A stretch of DNA of 39,584 nt from JBDREC01 sp043820105 [NCBI: Pseudomonadota bacterium] (GCA_043820105.1 JBDREC010000096.1:1-39584), one strand, 5' to 3'. Shown: positions 1 through 9,119, numbered from the stretch's first letter. A program made the numbers and translations. Notes: generated by a model from the sequence alone, not told the origin.

Positions 1-47
1 AAAGTTATTGACTTTGAATGCAAATCTGCTCCAATATAACTATTCAT
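1..47 (-). CDS. IS110-family transposase, 5' fragment cut by the window edge
   Basis: On the minus strand an ATG at 47-45 opens a frame reading MNSYIGADLHSKSIT before running off the window. The short 'YIGADLHxKSI' start is characteristic of IS110-family (DEDD) transposases, whose first catalytic Asp lies in this 'IGADLH' segment. A strong ribosome binding site, AAGGAGAG, lies about 6 nt upstream, which supports the start. Only about 15 codons are visible, so completeness cannot be judged. It sits directly beside an ISL3-type remnant, so this edge is a mobile-element hotspot and a probable assembly break. Confidence 0.6.
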   Translation of the reverse strand, partial: MNSYIGADLHSKSIT

Positions 48-78
48 TGCGTCTCTCCTTCTTGTATCTTAATAATAA

Positions 79-405
79 TATTGTTATACAACAATTTATA
101 CAGAAGCGAGAGATGCTTTTCATTATAATGGCACTAATTTCCTAATTTGTAAATCAAGAGCTATCTCATTTAAAGGCTTGAAAACAAGAAGATTCAAAGC
201 AGTGCCTTTTGGTAGAAAAAGTATCTTTATCGAAACAGATATTCCAAGAATTGAATGCAAAAAGTGTAAAATAATAAGACAAGCCAATGTTAATTTTGCT
301 GATCCTTTTAAACGATATACAAAGCAATTTGAACGATATGTTTTGGATCTTTTGAAATTCATGACAATGAAGGATGTTTCAGTAAAAAGGTTATTAATTT
401 TTTAA
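79..405 (+). pseudogene. ISL3-family transposase remnant (zinc-binding N-terminal region)
   Basis: The plus frame is open from just after a TAA at 76-78 to the stop at 403-405. From about 178 it reads like the N-terminal part of ISL3-type transposases: 'RRFKAVPFGRKSIFIETDI', then a Cys pair in 'RIECKKC', then 'FADPFKRYTKQFERYVLDLL' and 'MTMKDV'. No credible ATG or ribosome site precedes it, and the usual helix-turn-helix and DDE catalytic domains are missing after 'MTMKDV', where the frame ends in unrelated residues. It is therefore a fragment, truncated at both ends and not functional. It may have been disrupted by the neighbouring IS110-type element. The 190 bases to the next gene hold nothing I can identify. 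Confidence 0.65.
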
Positions 406-596
406 GTTCAGGTCTGACGAGCAGAAGACATTAACTTAAATAAAATTAAAAACTTTTTGCGACTGAATAGGGAGGCTCTAGCATTTGCTTTTTGAAAAAT
501 AGTTTTCGGAGGGCTTTTTTATATACTTGGTTTAATGTTTAGGTATTCAAATTGGAGATGATCCAAAAATAATAATATGACCATGTTAGTATCTGT

Positions 597-2792
597 TTAT
601 TTTCTGTTTCTAAAAATCATTGCCCAATCAAAATATAGCTCATTTTCATCAAATCCTCTCATTCCAAAGGACTCTATAGTGCTTCTAATATTGGTTTGAA
701 TAGATGAAAGAGCTTCACTGCTTCCTTGTTTTTTTTCTTCCTCATGATACTTATGTATTCTATTTTTCACATAGTCATTTATTCTTTCAACCTTTACAAT
801 TTCTTTTTTAATCATAATACAATCAGCCAGTTCAATATCAGGGCTAAAACCAGCTGAACGATAAAACTTTGCACATGAAAAATCAGCATCAGTTGTAATT
901 GATGGATTAAAACTAAATCCTGATAAATCAGGCATGCTTTCATCTTCTGTTGAAGCATCTATGGTAAAGCTTTTTTCTTCTATTGAGCCAAAGTTATCAT
1001 CATCTAGACAACTTATATATTCTCTTACCTCTCGATCTCTAGGATAGCATTCCATTGTGGTATATAGCTCTTTCATGTTTCTATTTTGATATGAAAAATA
1101 TTCAATTAATTTACGTTCAACATTAACAATACCATAAAAACTATCACCATTGGAGTTCTTGTAGCCATATTTGTAAACATGTACAAGCTCTTCAAATTTT
1201 TCAATTCTTGAAACTAAATCTTTGATAACAGCTTCTTTTGTATTTTCTTTTAATTTGACACCTGAAAACCCAGCGGTTTTTAACTCTGTTTCAGTTGCTT
1301 TTGCTTCTCCTTCATCAAAATGTTCTGTTCCTGCGATAAGTAAATCAATATTATCCACATCATCTTCTTCGTTGTATTCTTCTTTTCGAGTTCTTTGTAA
1401 TTTTTTGATTGTTTCTTTAGCTATACTTTTTTTCATAGAAATTTCTTCTAATCTTTCATGGTAAAGTTGATATCTTTCAAATAAAAGTGTTGCAACTTTA
1501 TTTCTTCTTTGGCTTGCATTATACAAATAGTTTTCTAGATCTTCATAAGGCGTAATTGTAGACTCATCAAAGTGTCTTTCAAGGGTTTCGATTGTGACAT
1601 AACGACCTTCTTGTAAAGCTACAGTTATCCAGTCTTTTTGATTTTGTGGTATAAAACAGGCAACAAGACCTCCTGAAAGTCCTGCTATAAATCCTGAGAT
1701 CCATCCAATTGCAGCTCCTGGAAGAGATCCTGGTCCTGCGCCAATTAAAGCCCCACCATATGCACCGATTGCTGATCCTGCCCATGCAGCAGTTGACATG
1801 CAAATTACAATTGCCACAAAATCACCACGCAAAATTCTCAAACGCCAGGTGTTGTAAATCCAAGCTTTTCTATGTGAATCGCTTTTCAAAACTATCATTA
1901 GCATATTTTCAAGGATTGTTTTGAAAAGCTGAGCTTTTTTTGTATCGCCATTAAAATTTCCTCTTGTTAAGCTTTTTGCATAGGCTAAAAAATTGGGCCA
2001 TAGTTTTCTTGCCATTGTGCGTTCTTCATTTGATTCTATTAAATATAAGCTTTCTTCCCACAACTGTGCACCAAGTTCCCAGCCCATAAAAGTTACAAGA
2101 GACAGCATGTTTGAGCTCAAGAGTGATTTAAAATTTAATCTTTGCATCAAAATTTGATGTGGAGTTAGTCCTCTTACCTTAGGCATAAGAGCTTGTGCTG
2201 CAAGCTCTTCTTGTGTAAAAAGAATTTCACCGCCAGTATTAGCTAAGACTCTAATCATTTCAGCTGGAGCTCCAAAAATAGTTCCACCTAGCATTGCAGT
2301 ATAGATATCGCCACTATTTAGGAGTTCTCCTGCTGTTTGATTGAGTTCGCTTTTAACATCACTCCAATTCATTGGTTCATTTCCCAAAACTGCGTTTTCA
2401 TGATTGGCTTTTACTATTTCAATTCCCGATAGAATTAATATTAATGTTAAAGTTGTAAAAGTATGCCCCATTGCAGAGCCTGCTTTTTTTAATGCTGAAA
2501 ATGAAATGTTTTTAGTAGTTTGTGCAGCAGAAGTTTCAGCTAGGCTTGTTTTTAAATCAGCTCTTTTTACATCTCTTTCTCTTGGAGACATAAATGGAAG
2601 TTTAGTTATGCTAGGTCTATATTTTGTCCACATTTTAGAGAGAGCATCTCTTGTTGTACCAAAATATGGAGGATTGTATCTGCCTTTAGAATCTAAGCCT
2701 GCATTTGAATATGCAAAATTTGGTAAAAGAAATAGTATTATTATGCCTGTTAATATAATTTTTTTAAATTTTAAAATTCTTGATTTAATCAT
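597..2792 (-). CDS. Large secreted/membrane-associated protein with a Gly-rich membrane segment, function unknown
   Basis: 731 aa. The first about 30 residues are a Sec signal peptide (basic start, then a run of I/L/F, ending near 'FAYSNA'). A hydrophobic segment lies at about 100-125, and a long Gly/Ala-rich segment at about 325-385 ('GSAIGAYGGALIGAGPG', 'GWISGFIAGLSGGLVA') looks like a glycine-zipper membrane-inserting hairpin. The C-terminal half is charged, helical and probably soluble, with a few cysteines late in the protein. I recognise no family. It begins 46 bp after the stop of the helical-repeat protein gene on the same strand, so the two are probably co-transcribed and may act together at the envelope. 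Glycine zippers occur in pore-forming and membrane-inserting proteins, but a toxin or secretion role is only a guess. Confidence 0.8.
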   Translation of the reverse strand: MIKSRILKFKKIILTGIIILFLLPNFAYSNAGLDSKGRYNPPYFGTTRDALSKMWTKYRPSITKLPFMSPRERDVKRADLKTSLAETSAAQTTKNISFSALKKAGSAMGHTFTTLTLILILSGIEIVKANHENAVLGNEPMNWSDVKSELNQTAGELLNSGDIYTAMLGGTIFGAPAEMIRVLANTGGEILFTQEELAAQALMPKVRGLTPHQILMQRLNFKSLLSSNMLSLVTFMGWELGAQLWEESLYLIESNEERTMARKLWPNFLAYAKSLTRGNFNGDTKKAQLFKTILENMLMIVLKSDSHRKAWIYNTWRLRILRGDFVAIVICMSTAAWAGSAIGAYGGALIGAGPGSLPGAAIGWISGFIAGLSGGLVACFIPQNQKDWITVALQEGRYVTIETLERHFDESTITPYEDLENYLYNASQRRNKVATLLFERYQLYHERLEEISMKKSIAKETIKKLQRTRKEEYNEEDDVDNIDLLIAGTEHFDEGEAKATETELKTAGFSGVKLKENTKEAVIKDLVSRIEKFEELVHVYKYGYKNSNGDSFYGIVNVERKLIEYFSYQNRNMKELYTTMECYPRDREVREYISCLDDDNFGSIEEKSFTIDASTEDESMPDLSGFSFNPSITTDADFSCAKFYRSAGFSPDIELADCIMIKKEIVKVERINDYVKNRIHKYHEEEKKQGSSEALSSIQTNIRSTIESFGMRGFDENELYFDWAMIFRNRK

Positions 2793-2838
2793 TTTAAACT
2801 ATCCCAAAACCATTTTTATTAATATAACAATATCCATC

Positions 2839-5079
2839 TTATCTTGACCTCTTTGCTTTAGCTTTTGAAGCTTTTACTCTTGCTATTCTAAGTTTCAATG
2901 CTTTTGGCACACATATTTCACCAGCAATTATAGTTGAGTGAATACTTGAATAACCTGATCTTAAAAGAGTGTCTGTATGTGTCTTCATATCCATTCTTTC
3001 AAGTCTTGCCGATAATCTAGAGCTCAATGATTTTCTGATTTCGTATATATAGCTTGGTGGTGATTTTATTTCAGGAAATTCGCTTCTTAAATAAGAAATG
3101 GCTGCTGCTTCACCGCCTCGCAAATAGCATTCTGCAATTTCTGTAATTTGAGCTTCTGTTAGTTGCCTTGATGTGGAATCTTTTCCAATTATATCTCGTA
3201 TTTCTTCTCTGATTTTATCCTGCATTTCTCTTGAAAATTCTTCTCTGTTTTCTGTTAATATAGAATGATCGAGCATAGGTCTTGCTCGATCAACTGCTCT
3301 TTCATCCATTTGATCGTAAACATCAGTTTCGGACTTTTCCCTAGATCTTTGTTGCATGGCTTCTGCCTTGGCTCTGCTTATTTCCAGTGATTTTTCGAGG
3401 CTTTTAATAACTTCTCTGTCGCCATGTTCTTTTTTTTTCTCTTTTTCTAAAGCACTTTCAAGGTCATTTATTATTTCATCAATATAATAGCTTTCTAAAA
3501 ACACATCTGATGCCAGTGCTTCTGCAGCTGCCTGCCTGACTCCCCAGTCAGTATTGTTTCTAAGTTGCCTTTCAATCAGGTTATATATTTCAATATCAAA
3601 ATCTACTATAGTATCTTTAATCCCATATATTGCTGCAAATATTGTTTCACTGCTTGTTGAACGAGATCCATCTAAGAATTCTTTAAAAAGTTGAAATTTT
3701 TCAGATCTAGGTATGTCAGTGATGGTTCTAATTAAGCCTAATGCTGTAGCCCTTATTTCAGAACTTTTATCACTAAGTAAATTTCTTAATGTTTGATTAG
3801 TGCTTGTGCATGGATACTCTGAAGCTAAAAGTCTTAGTGCGTGGTCTCGGATTCTTTCTTGATGTTCACTGCCTGTCAGTCTTGACAAATAGTCTTGAGC
3901 TTTTAGAGATCGATTGTTTTTATGGCCTAGTGAGTTTAATGCAGCTTGTGCTTCAATTATTGTACTAGTATCCGTTCTTGTTTGCCATTTTTTTAAATAT
4001 TCGTAGAGATATTCAACTGCTCTTTCTCCAGCTAAGCCATCTTTACTAAGTGCTTTTGCTGCGTCAATTCTAATTAGGTAGTCTGAGCTTGCAAGACCTT
4101 CAGTGGCAATTGCAAAAGTTCCAAAACCAGTTTCGCCAGGATTTGATACGATATGGGCAATTGCGTCTTTTATATTTCTTCCAGCTCTTAGGTCTTGAAA
4201 AGCTTTTAGTTGTACGTCTGTTGTGCCAAAGTGTTTTGCAACAGCTTTTTCATAAAAAATATCAATTTTACCTGAATGCTTTGAAGTGACTATCTGACGC
4301 ATCTTTGCAAGCTCGCTGCGTAAGTAATCTAAAAATTTAGCATCCTTTTTTGTTGCAAAATCAACAATTTCAAGAGCTCTTCCTTCAAGATCATGGTAAG
4401 AAGCTACTTCAAAAAGTTTTGCAAAATCACTTCTGTCGTATTCTATTCTTTCAAAATCCATTTTTTCAAAAGCAATATCAACAGTCTCTTTTTTAAGAAC
4501 TTGGCCCCAACTGTTTTCTGTGAATAGTTCTAGTAACTTATTTGAGTCTCTAAATTCTGGGTTTTCTATCCATTCGTGTACAAATTCTTTTATTTCTCTA
4601 TTATGTAATAATATTGGATTATCTATTAAGGCTTTCTCTAATATTTTATGTGCAATTTCTGTGGATACTTCTCTTGCAGATCTTAGAAGGTCTTTGATTT
4701 CTCCTTCTGAGAGATCAAGTCGATAAAAATCTCTTTCGATTCTTTTTAGTGTTTCAAGTGCTTTTTCATTTAGTTCAGGATTTGCAAAAGCATCAGGTGC
4801 ACTTTCTGTTATTTTATTAAGAATATTTCCTGCTCTTTCTAAAGATTGTGATTTTGCAATATCCAAAAGTCTACTTAATTGAGAGTCAGTCAATTCCATT
4901 ACAAAATTGCGACTTTCAATTTCACTTAAAAGAACATCCACTTCTAGCATATTTCTAGTTTGTTCATGTTCATGAACTAAGAATTCAAATAATTCTTCAG
5001 TTGTAGGATCTGCAAAAAGATTGATAGAAATTATTAGTAAAATTGATAAAATTAAATATAAAACATTTGATTTTTTCAT
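2839..5079 (-). CDS. Secreted alpha-helical (HEAT-like) repeat protein
   Basis: 746 aa. It has an N-terminal signal peptide (MKKSNVLYLILSILL..., cleavage likely near 'NLFADP'). The body is almost entirely helical. Residues about 300-530 contain HEAT-like helix pairs ('LIRIDAAKALSKDG', 'IRDHALRLLASE', 'IRATALGLIRT', 'GVRQAAAEALAS'). A Lys/Glu-rich coiled-coil stretch follows at about 540-600, and the tail is basic (KASKAKAKRSR). HEAT repeats are scaffolds for protein binding, so an exported adaptor or scaffold role is an inference. The start is supported by GGAGG 6-7 nt upstream of the ATG. It is the first gene of a two-gene minus-strand unit with the Gly-zipper protein. No catalytic motif is visible. 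Confidence 0.82.
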   Translation of the reverse strand: MKKSNVLYLILSILLIISINLFADPTTEELFEFLVHEHEQTRNMLEVDVLLSEIESRNFVMELTDSQLSRLLDIAKSQSLERAGNILNKITESAPDAFANPELNEKALETLKRIERDFYRLDLSEGEIKDLLRSAREVSTEIAHKILEKALIDNPILLHNREIKEFVHEWIENPEFRDSNKLLELFTENSWGQVLKKETVDIAFEKMDFERIEYDRSDFAKLFEVASYHDLEGRALEIVDFATKKDAKFLDYLRSELAKMRQIVTSKHSGKIDIFYEKAVAKHFGTTDVQLKAFQDLRAGRNIKDAIAHIVSNPGETGFGTFAIATEGLASSDYLIRIDAAKALSKDGLAGERAVEYLYEYLKKWQTRTDTSTIIEAQAALNSLGHKNNRSLKAQDYLSRLTGSEHQERIRDHALRLLASEYPCTSTNQTLRNLLSDKSSEIRATALGLIRTITDIPRSEKFQLFKEFLDGSRSTSSETIFAAIYGIKDTIVDFDIEIYNLIERQLRNNTDWGVRQAAAEALASDVFLESYYIDEIINDLESALEKEKKKEHGDREVIKSLEKSLEISRAKAEAMQQRSREKSETDVYDQMDERAVDRARPMLDHSILTENREEFSREMQDKIREEIRDIIGKDSTSRQLTEAQITEIAECYLRGGEAAAISYLRSEFPEIKSPPSYIYEIRKSLSSRLSARLERMDMKTHTDTLLRSGYSSIHSTIIAGEICVPKALKLRIARVKASKAKAKRSR

Positions 5080-5482
5080 GTTCCCTCCATTAAATTTAAC
5101 ATTCTGAACAACATTAATTCTAGATTATGCATTTATTACGCCAAAGCGGAGCGATCCCAAAATATGTTTCGATAACAGCAGGTTGCGATCAATCGAGCTT
5201 GTTATTATTAAGTTAAAACGAGTACATTATTTGCTGCTTTCGTCAATTTTTGGGTCTGAACCGAACATATAGTATACAAAATAGACAGGGGGAAAGTGGA
5301 CATTTTTTGATGCAGGATTCATGACTTCTCATGACTATAATTCTAATAAAAAGGTGCAAACCATGCCCTGGAAAGATAAGATATTGTACGGAGGTATATT
5401 ATTATTGTTAGTGAAATTATAATTCTAAAATTGGATTAAAGATAACACCGCATTAATAAATTTGAGACATTTTCAAGTCATA
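5080..5482. other. 403-bp intergenic region, no gene recognised
   Basis: This spacer separates the two-gene minus-strand unit from the small minus-strand ORF. It is AT-rich with a more GC-rich patch at about 5140-5200. A short plus-strand frame (MPWKDKILYGG...) begins at 5364 but lacks coding character. No hairpin followed by a T-run, no tRNA and no clear IS end were found. It should contain the promoter of the minus-strand unit, which I cannot pin down. Confidence 0.4.
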
Positions 5483-5809
5483 TTACAAATTTACAAGCGG
5501 AATTTCATGTGAATACATTGGACCAAATTCTTCAATCAGTTCAACATAAACTGCCATAAAATCCATGGCTCTTTTAAGTTCAAAATCGTATTTTAAACGC
5601 GGATCATTACTTTCTTCAAACAGGTATCCTTTTTGAAAATCAAGCTCTTCAATTAAGCTAGCTGCTTGTTTTAAAGAAGTTGGAAGATTTATATTATAAT
5701 TCTTTAGGCCCATTTCAAATTGCTTACTTGTATTTTCAAGCATATCCTCAATTTGTCTTTCATATACAATATTTCTATTTTTGTAATCGTTATAGTAATA
5801 ATCTGACAT
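5483..5809 (-). CDS. Small hypothetical protein, probably 5'-decayed lipoprotein remnant
   Basis: From the first available ATG the product is 108 aa (MSDYYYNDYKNRNIV...). It is charged and mostly helical and is not a family I recognise. The same frame stays open for another 43 codons upstream, to 5938, with no start codon. Those codons still look like protein (ISPDFEFIDPSFKTQLEEK) and include 'ALFFSC', which resembles a lipobox. The real gene was therefore probably longer, and its signal-peptide-coding start is missing or frame-shifted; a run of seven T's lies in this stretch. It may be a pseudogene. A repeat-like motif at 5913-5931 lies across the lost start. Confidence 0.45.
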   Translation of the reverse strand: MSDYYYNDYKNRNIVYERQIEDMLENTSKQFEMGLKNYNINLPTSLKQAASLIEELDFQKGYLFEESNDPRLKYDFELKRAMDFMAVYVELIEEFGPMYSHEIPLVNL

Positions 5810-5912
5810 ATAAAATGGATATTCTTTTTGTTTCTCTTCTAACTGAGTTTTAAAACTAGGATCAATAAACTCAAAATCAGGAGAAATTCCAAATGGAAAA
5901 CATGAAAAAAAT

Positions 5913-5931
5913 AGTGCGTCCGTCTTACACT
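5913..5931. other. GC-rich 19-bp motif, possible REP/transposon-associated end
   Basis: AGTGCGTCCGTCTTACACT stands out from the AT-rich surroundings. From memory only, similar strings ('GTGTAAG...GACGCAC') occur next to REP-associated tyrosine transposase genes in other bacteria. There is no second copy that I can find in this window, so the identity is tentative. Confidence 0.2.
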
Positions 5932-5967
5932 TTTCTCTTTAATGGAAATAATTACTTATAAAATTAG

Positions 5968-5996
5968 TTGAAATGTTTGATTAATATTTGTATGAT
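5968..5996 (+). promoter_or_regulatory. Sigma-70-type promoter of the PilZ/kinase operon
   Basis: TTGAAA (5968-5973), exactly 17 bp, then TATGAT (5991-5996). Both hexamers are close to consensus with optimal spacing. Transcription would start near 6003, giving a leader of about 25 nt to the ATG at 6028. Confidence 0.6.
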
Positions 5997-6027
5997 TGCA
6001 CAACTTAAATAATGAGAGTGTGATTAT

Positions 6028-7611
6028 ATGAAAGAATCAAGGCAGCACGAGAGAAAAAAGTTCTTTCCAAATATTAAAGTAAAATCAACTTTGAATCAAA
6101 AATCATATCAAGTAAATAATATTAGCCTTGGTGGTCTCTCATTAACTGGAGATGATAATTTTTCATTAAAAAACATCTATGAATTAGATCTTTTCCTGCC
6201 ATTTACAAAAGAAACAATTAATTTTAAAGGTGAAGTAGTATACAATAGTCAAATTGAAACTGAATTAAATGAAACTGAAAACCAACAACACCTAATAGGA
6301 ATAAAGTTTACTGAAATTGCACACTACAATGAATTACATGATTTTTTCGAAAAATATAATTTAGATCCATATTGTAATTTCCTGGATTATGTTGAAAATG
6401 AAAATGCTTTATCAGATAAAACTGTTTCCAATTTATCAGATGCTCGAAGAGTATTAAAAATAATTAAAAATGATTTAAAAAATGATGTCTATCCATTTCA
6501 TCAGCCAATTGATCAAATTAGTGGTACAAAAGTAATAATTAGAGGTGAGGAAAGGTTAAACTTAGCTTCATATAACTATTTAAGCCTAGGTCAAGATCCT
6601 AGATTCCTTGATGTCATCACAAGTGCAGTCAAAGAATATGGAACAACTGCTAGTGGATCACGATTATTGAGTGGCACTTTTAATCTTCATTTGAAATTAG
6701 AAAAATTAATAGCTGACTATAAACAAACAGAAGCAGCTACAATTTTCTCAAGTGGCTACGTTGCAAATATTTCAACAATATCATCAATAATGGGAAAAAA
6801 GGATTTAATAATTGTGGATAAATTCGACCACATGAGCATACTTGATGGCTGTAAATTGTCTGGATCAACTGTTGTTAAATTTGACCATAATAATCTTGAT
6901 GAACTTGAAGAAATTTTAAAAACATCCCAAGACTATGAAAAGAAGTTAATAATTGTAGATGCTATTTATAGCATGGGTGGTGACATTGCTCCAATTAAAG
7001 AAATTTTAGACTTAAAGAAAAAATATGATGCTTTACTAATGATAGATGAAGCACACGCCTTTGGTATTTTAGGAAAAACAGGAAGAGGACTAAGTGAACA
7101 TTTCAATCTAGATGTTAAAGATATTGATATTTATATGGGAACATTAAGCAAAGCTGTCCCATCTGTTGGCGGATATATTGCAGGCAGCAAGGATCTTGTT
7201 TATTATTTACAACATTCTTCAAATGCTTACATATTCTCAGGCTCATTATCCCCACAAGATGTTGCAGTTTCAACTAAAGCCCTCGAAATTATGAGAAGTG
7301 AACCAGAAAGAATTGAAAAGCTCTGGGAAAATATAAACTTCTTTAAAAAAGGAATACAAGAAATCGGCTTTGATACACAAGAATCAAACAGTGCTATAAT
7401 TCCCGCTGTTATTGGTTTTTCTGAAGAAACATTAAAATTTGCAAAAAGACTCAATGAAAATGGATTATTTGTTTGTTCTGTGACCTATCCAGCTGTGCCT
7501 ATAGATAAATGCATAATAAGGAATTGCGTTCAAACAAATCATTCCAAAGAGGACTTAGAAAAAGCTATTGATATATTTTCAAAAATTGGCAAGGAAATGA
7601 AATTAATTTAA
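6028..7611 (+). CDS. PilZ-alpha-oxoamine synthase fusion (serine palmitoyltransferase/KBL-like, PLP-dependent)
   Basis: 527 aa. Residues 1 to about 115 are a PilZ domain with both c-di-GMP-binding signatures: R5-x-x-x-R9 (RQHER) and N31-I-S-L-G-G36. Residues about 150-527 are a fold-type I PLP enzyme of the alpha-oxoamine synthase family: 'SYNYLSLGQDP', 'GTTASGSRLLSG', the 'DEAHAFG' motif with PLP-pyridine Asp340, and Schiff-base Lys375 in 'TLSKAVPSVGG'. Such enzymes condense an amino acid with an acyl-thioester, losing CO2 (serine palmitoyltransferase, KBL, BioF, CqsA). The seed motifs look more SPT/KBL-like than CqsA-like, but substrates cannot be read from sequence. The catalytic domain is full length, so PilZ is an extra N-terminal regulatory module, implying c-di-GMP control (inference). 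It is first in a four-gene operon, 17 bp before the PilZ-GNAT gene. Confidence 0.87.
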   Translation: MKESRQHERKKFFPNIKVKSTLNQKSYQVNNISLGGLSLTGDDNFSLKNIYELDLFLPFTKETINFKGEVVYNSQIETELNETENQQHLIGIKFTEIAHYNELHDFFEKYNLDPYCNFLDYVENENALSDKTVSNLSDARRVLKIIKNDLKNDVYPFHQPIDQISGTKVIIRGEERLNLASYNYLSLGQDPRFLDVITSAVKEYGTTASGSRLLSGTFNLHLKLEKLIADYKQTEAATIFSSGYVANISTISSIMGKKDLIIVDKFDHMSILDGCKLSGSTVVKFDHNNLDELEEILKTSQDYEKKLIIVDAIYSMGGDIAPIKEILDLKKKYDALLMIDEAHAFGILGKTGRGLSEHFNLDVKDIDIYMGTLSKAVPSVGGYIAGSKDLVYYLQHSSNAYIFSGSLSPQDVAVSTKALEIMRSEPERIEKLWENINFFKKGIQEIGFDTQESNSAIIPAVIGFSEETLKFAKRLNENGLFVCSVTYPAVPIDKCIIRNCVQTNHSKEDLEKAIDIFSKIGKEMKLI

Positions 7612-7628
7612 CTTGAAAACTACAACTT

Positions 7629-9095
7629 ATGTCTAAAAATAATAGAAAACACACAAGATCAATATGTAATCTAGAAATAAATATTAAGGATAATTATTCA
7701 GAAAATAAAATATCTGGAGTATCATTTGATATAAGCGATAATGGATTATTTTTAGAATTAAATTCAAACTTACAATCTCATGAACAATTTAAAGGTAATA
7801 TAATACTACCAAACAATGTTAAGTTAGATTTTTCAGGACAACCGGTTTACTTTAATAACAATGAAGTGAATGAAAAAAACATAAAAAATATTGGTTATGG
7901 CATTTCAATTGAAAATTTAAATCTCAAATCACACAAAGTATTTAAGGAGTTTCTTAGCAGCATAAATCAACAAAATTCAATTGAAACTGTCAATATCCTT
8001 GAAGCGAACACTTCATCTCTATTAAAAAAATTCATTAATTTTCCTTTCCAGCTTTACAACCCTCAAAGTAATTGGATTGCACCTCTAAAAAAAGACCTAA
8101 TTAAACTACTTTCAAAAGATAGTTCTTTTTCAAAACATAGTGAATTAAAATTATTTTTGGCAGTTCATAATAACAAGTTGGTAGGAAGAATAGCAGCTAT
8201 AATCGATCATAATTATAATACTTTCAATAATTCAAATATTGGCTTTTGGGGATTTTATGAATGTATTGGGAACATCAATGTTTCTAATAAGCTTTTTCAA
8301 AATGTAGTTTCTTTTTCGAAAACACGCGGTTTATCAAAAATAGTAGGCCCACTAAATCCTTCATTTAACCATGATTTAGGTTTCCTCAGCAGTGGATATC
8401 CAAATCTTCCAAATATGCAAATGCCTTATAACTTTATATATTATAATAATTTTGCTATCAATTTTGGGTTCAAAAAACTAAAGGATATTTACAGTTATAA
8501 TATTGATATTACAGATAAACTTAGCTCTAAAATCGACAAATTAGATATAGTGAAAGATGATGATATTAAAATCAGATCAATCAACAAAAAAAACTTTTGG
8601 AGTGACGCAAAAATATTAAGGTATTTATTTAACGAAAGCTATTCCGCTGCAAATCATTGGGGTTTTGCGCCTGTTACAGAAGATGAATGGCTTGACCTTG
8701 CAAAGCATTTAAAAGAAATCATGGATTATGATTTAGTTTTAATAGCTGAATACAAATCAAAACCTATTGGTTATTTGATTTGTGTTCCTAACATAAGTGA
8801 AATTTTACACTCTATTAGAGGTTCAATTAGCTTAATTGATATTATTAAATTCCCATTTCAGATGAAAAAAGTTAATAATATAAGAGCATTAAGCATCGGT
8901 GTTTTAAAACCTTATTGGAAAAAGTTTGTTGGTTTAAAACTTCTAAAAGAAGGGGTAACAAGGATAAAGGAAAAAGGTTACTCCACAATGGAATATGGTT
9001 GGGTTTTAGATGATAATTATCCATCTATTTACTTAGCAAAACAATTGAAAGGAAAACTTTCAAATTCTTATAGTGTATATGAACTTGATATTTAA
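7629..9095 (+). CDS. PilZ-GNAT fusion, putative N-acyltransferase
   Basis: 488 aa. An N-terminal PilZ domain (about 1-115) has intact R6-x-x-x-R10 (RKHTR) and D34-I-S-D-N-G39 signatures. From about 135 a GNAT-like region follows: 'NWIAPLKKDL', 'GRIAAIIDHNYN', 'FGFKKLKDIYSYNIDI', and a second half with 'LNLIAEYKSKPIGYLI'-type strands (here LVLIAEYKSKPIGYLI) and 'GVLKPYWKKFVGLKLL', typical of acetyl/acyl-CoA or ACP binding. This large two-lobed GNAT family is often found as a hypothetical protein. A GNAT-type N-acyltransferase downstream of an SPT-like enzyme is what ceramide-type synthesis needs, but that is inference. The ribosome binding site is weak, so translation may be coupled to the preceding gene. 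The 24-bp gap to the kinase gene fits one transcript. Confidence 0.75.
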   Translation: MSKNNRKHTRSICNLEINIKDNYSENKISGVSFDISDNGLFLELNSNLQSHEQFKGNIILPNNVKLDFSGQPVYFNNNEVNEKNIKNIGYGISIENLNLKSHKVFKEFLSSINQQNSIETVNILEANTSSLLKKFINFPFQLYNPQSNWIAPLKKDLIKLLSKDSSFSKHSELKLFLAVHNNKLVGRIAAIIDHNYNTFNNSNIGFWGFYECIGNINVSNKLFQNVVSFSKTRGLSKIVGPLNPSFNHDLGFLSSGYPNLPNMQMPYNFIYYNNFAINFGFKKLKDIYSYNIDITDKLSSKIDKLDIVKDDDIKIRSINKKNFWSDAKILRYLFNESYSAANHWGFAPVTEDEWLDLAKHLKEIMDYDLVLIAEYKSKPIGYLICVPNISEILHSIRGSISLIDIIKFPFQMKKVNNIRALSIGVLKPYWKKFVGLKLLKEGVTRIKEKGYSTMEYGWVLDDNYPSIYLAKQLKGKLSNSYSVYELDI

Positions 9096-9119
9096 TTTTT
9101 TGAGAATAGAATAATTTTT

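Noticed and set aside
2404-2847. A 147-aa plus-strand frame
   Set aside because: Antisense to the N-terminal end of the minus-strand secreted protein, which has the signal peptide and coding character.
5364-5425. Short plus-strand frame starting MPWKDK, reminiscent of the start of some IS481-type transposases
   Set aside because: The similarity stops after four residues, the frame ends after about 20 codons, and no other transposase sequence is present.
6028-7611. Naming the synthase cqsA or lqsA
   Set aside because: Its motifs are general to alpha-oxoamine synthases and look more like serine palmitoyltransferase/KBL; a gene name would overstate the evidence.
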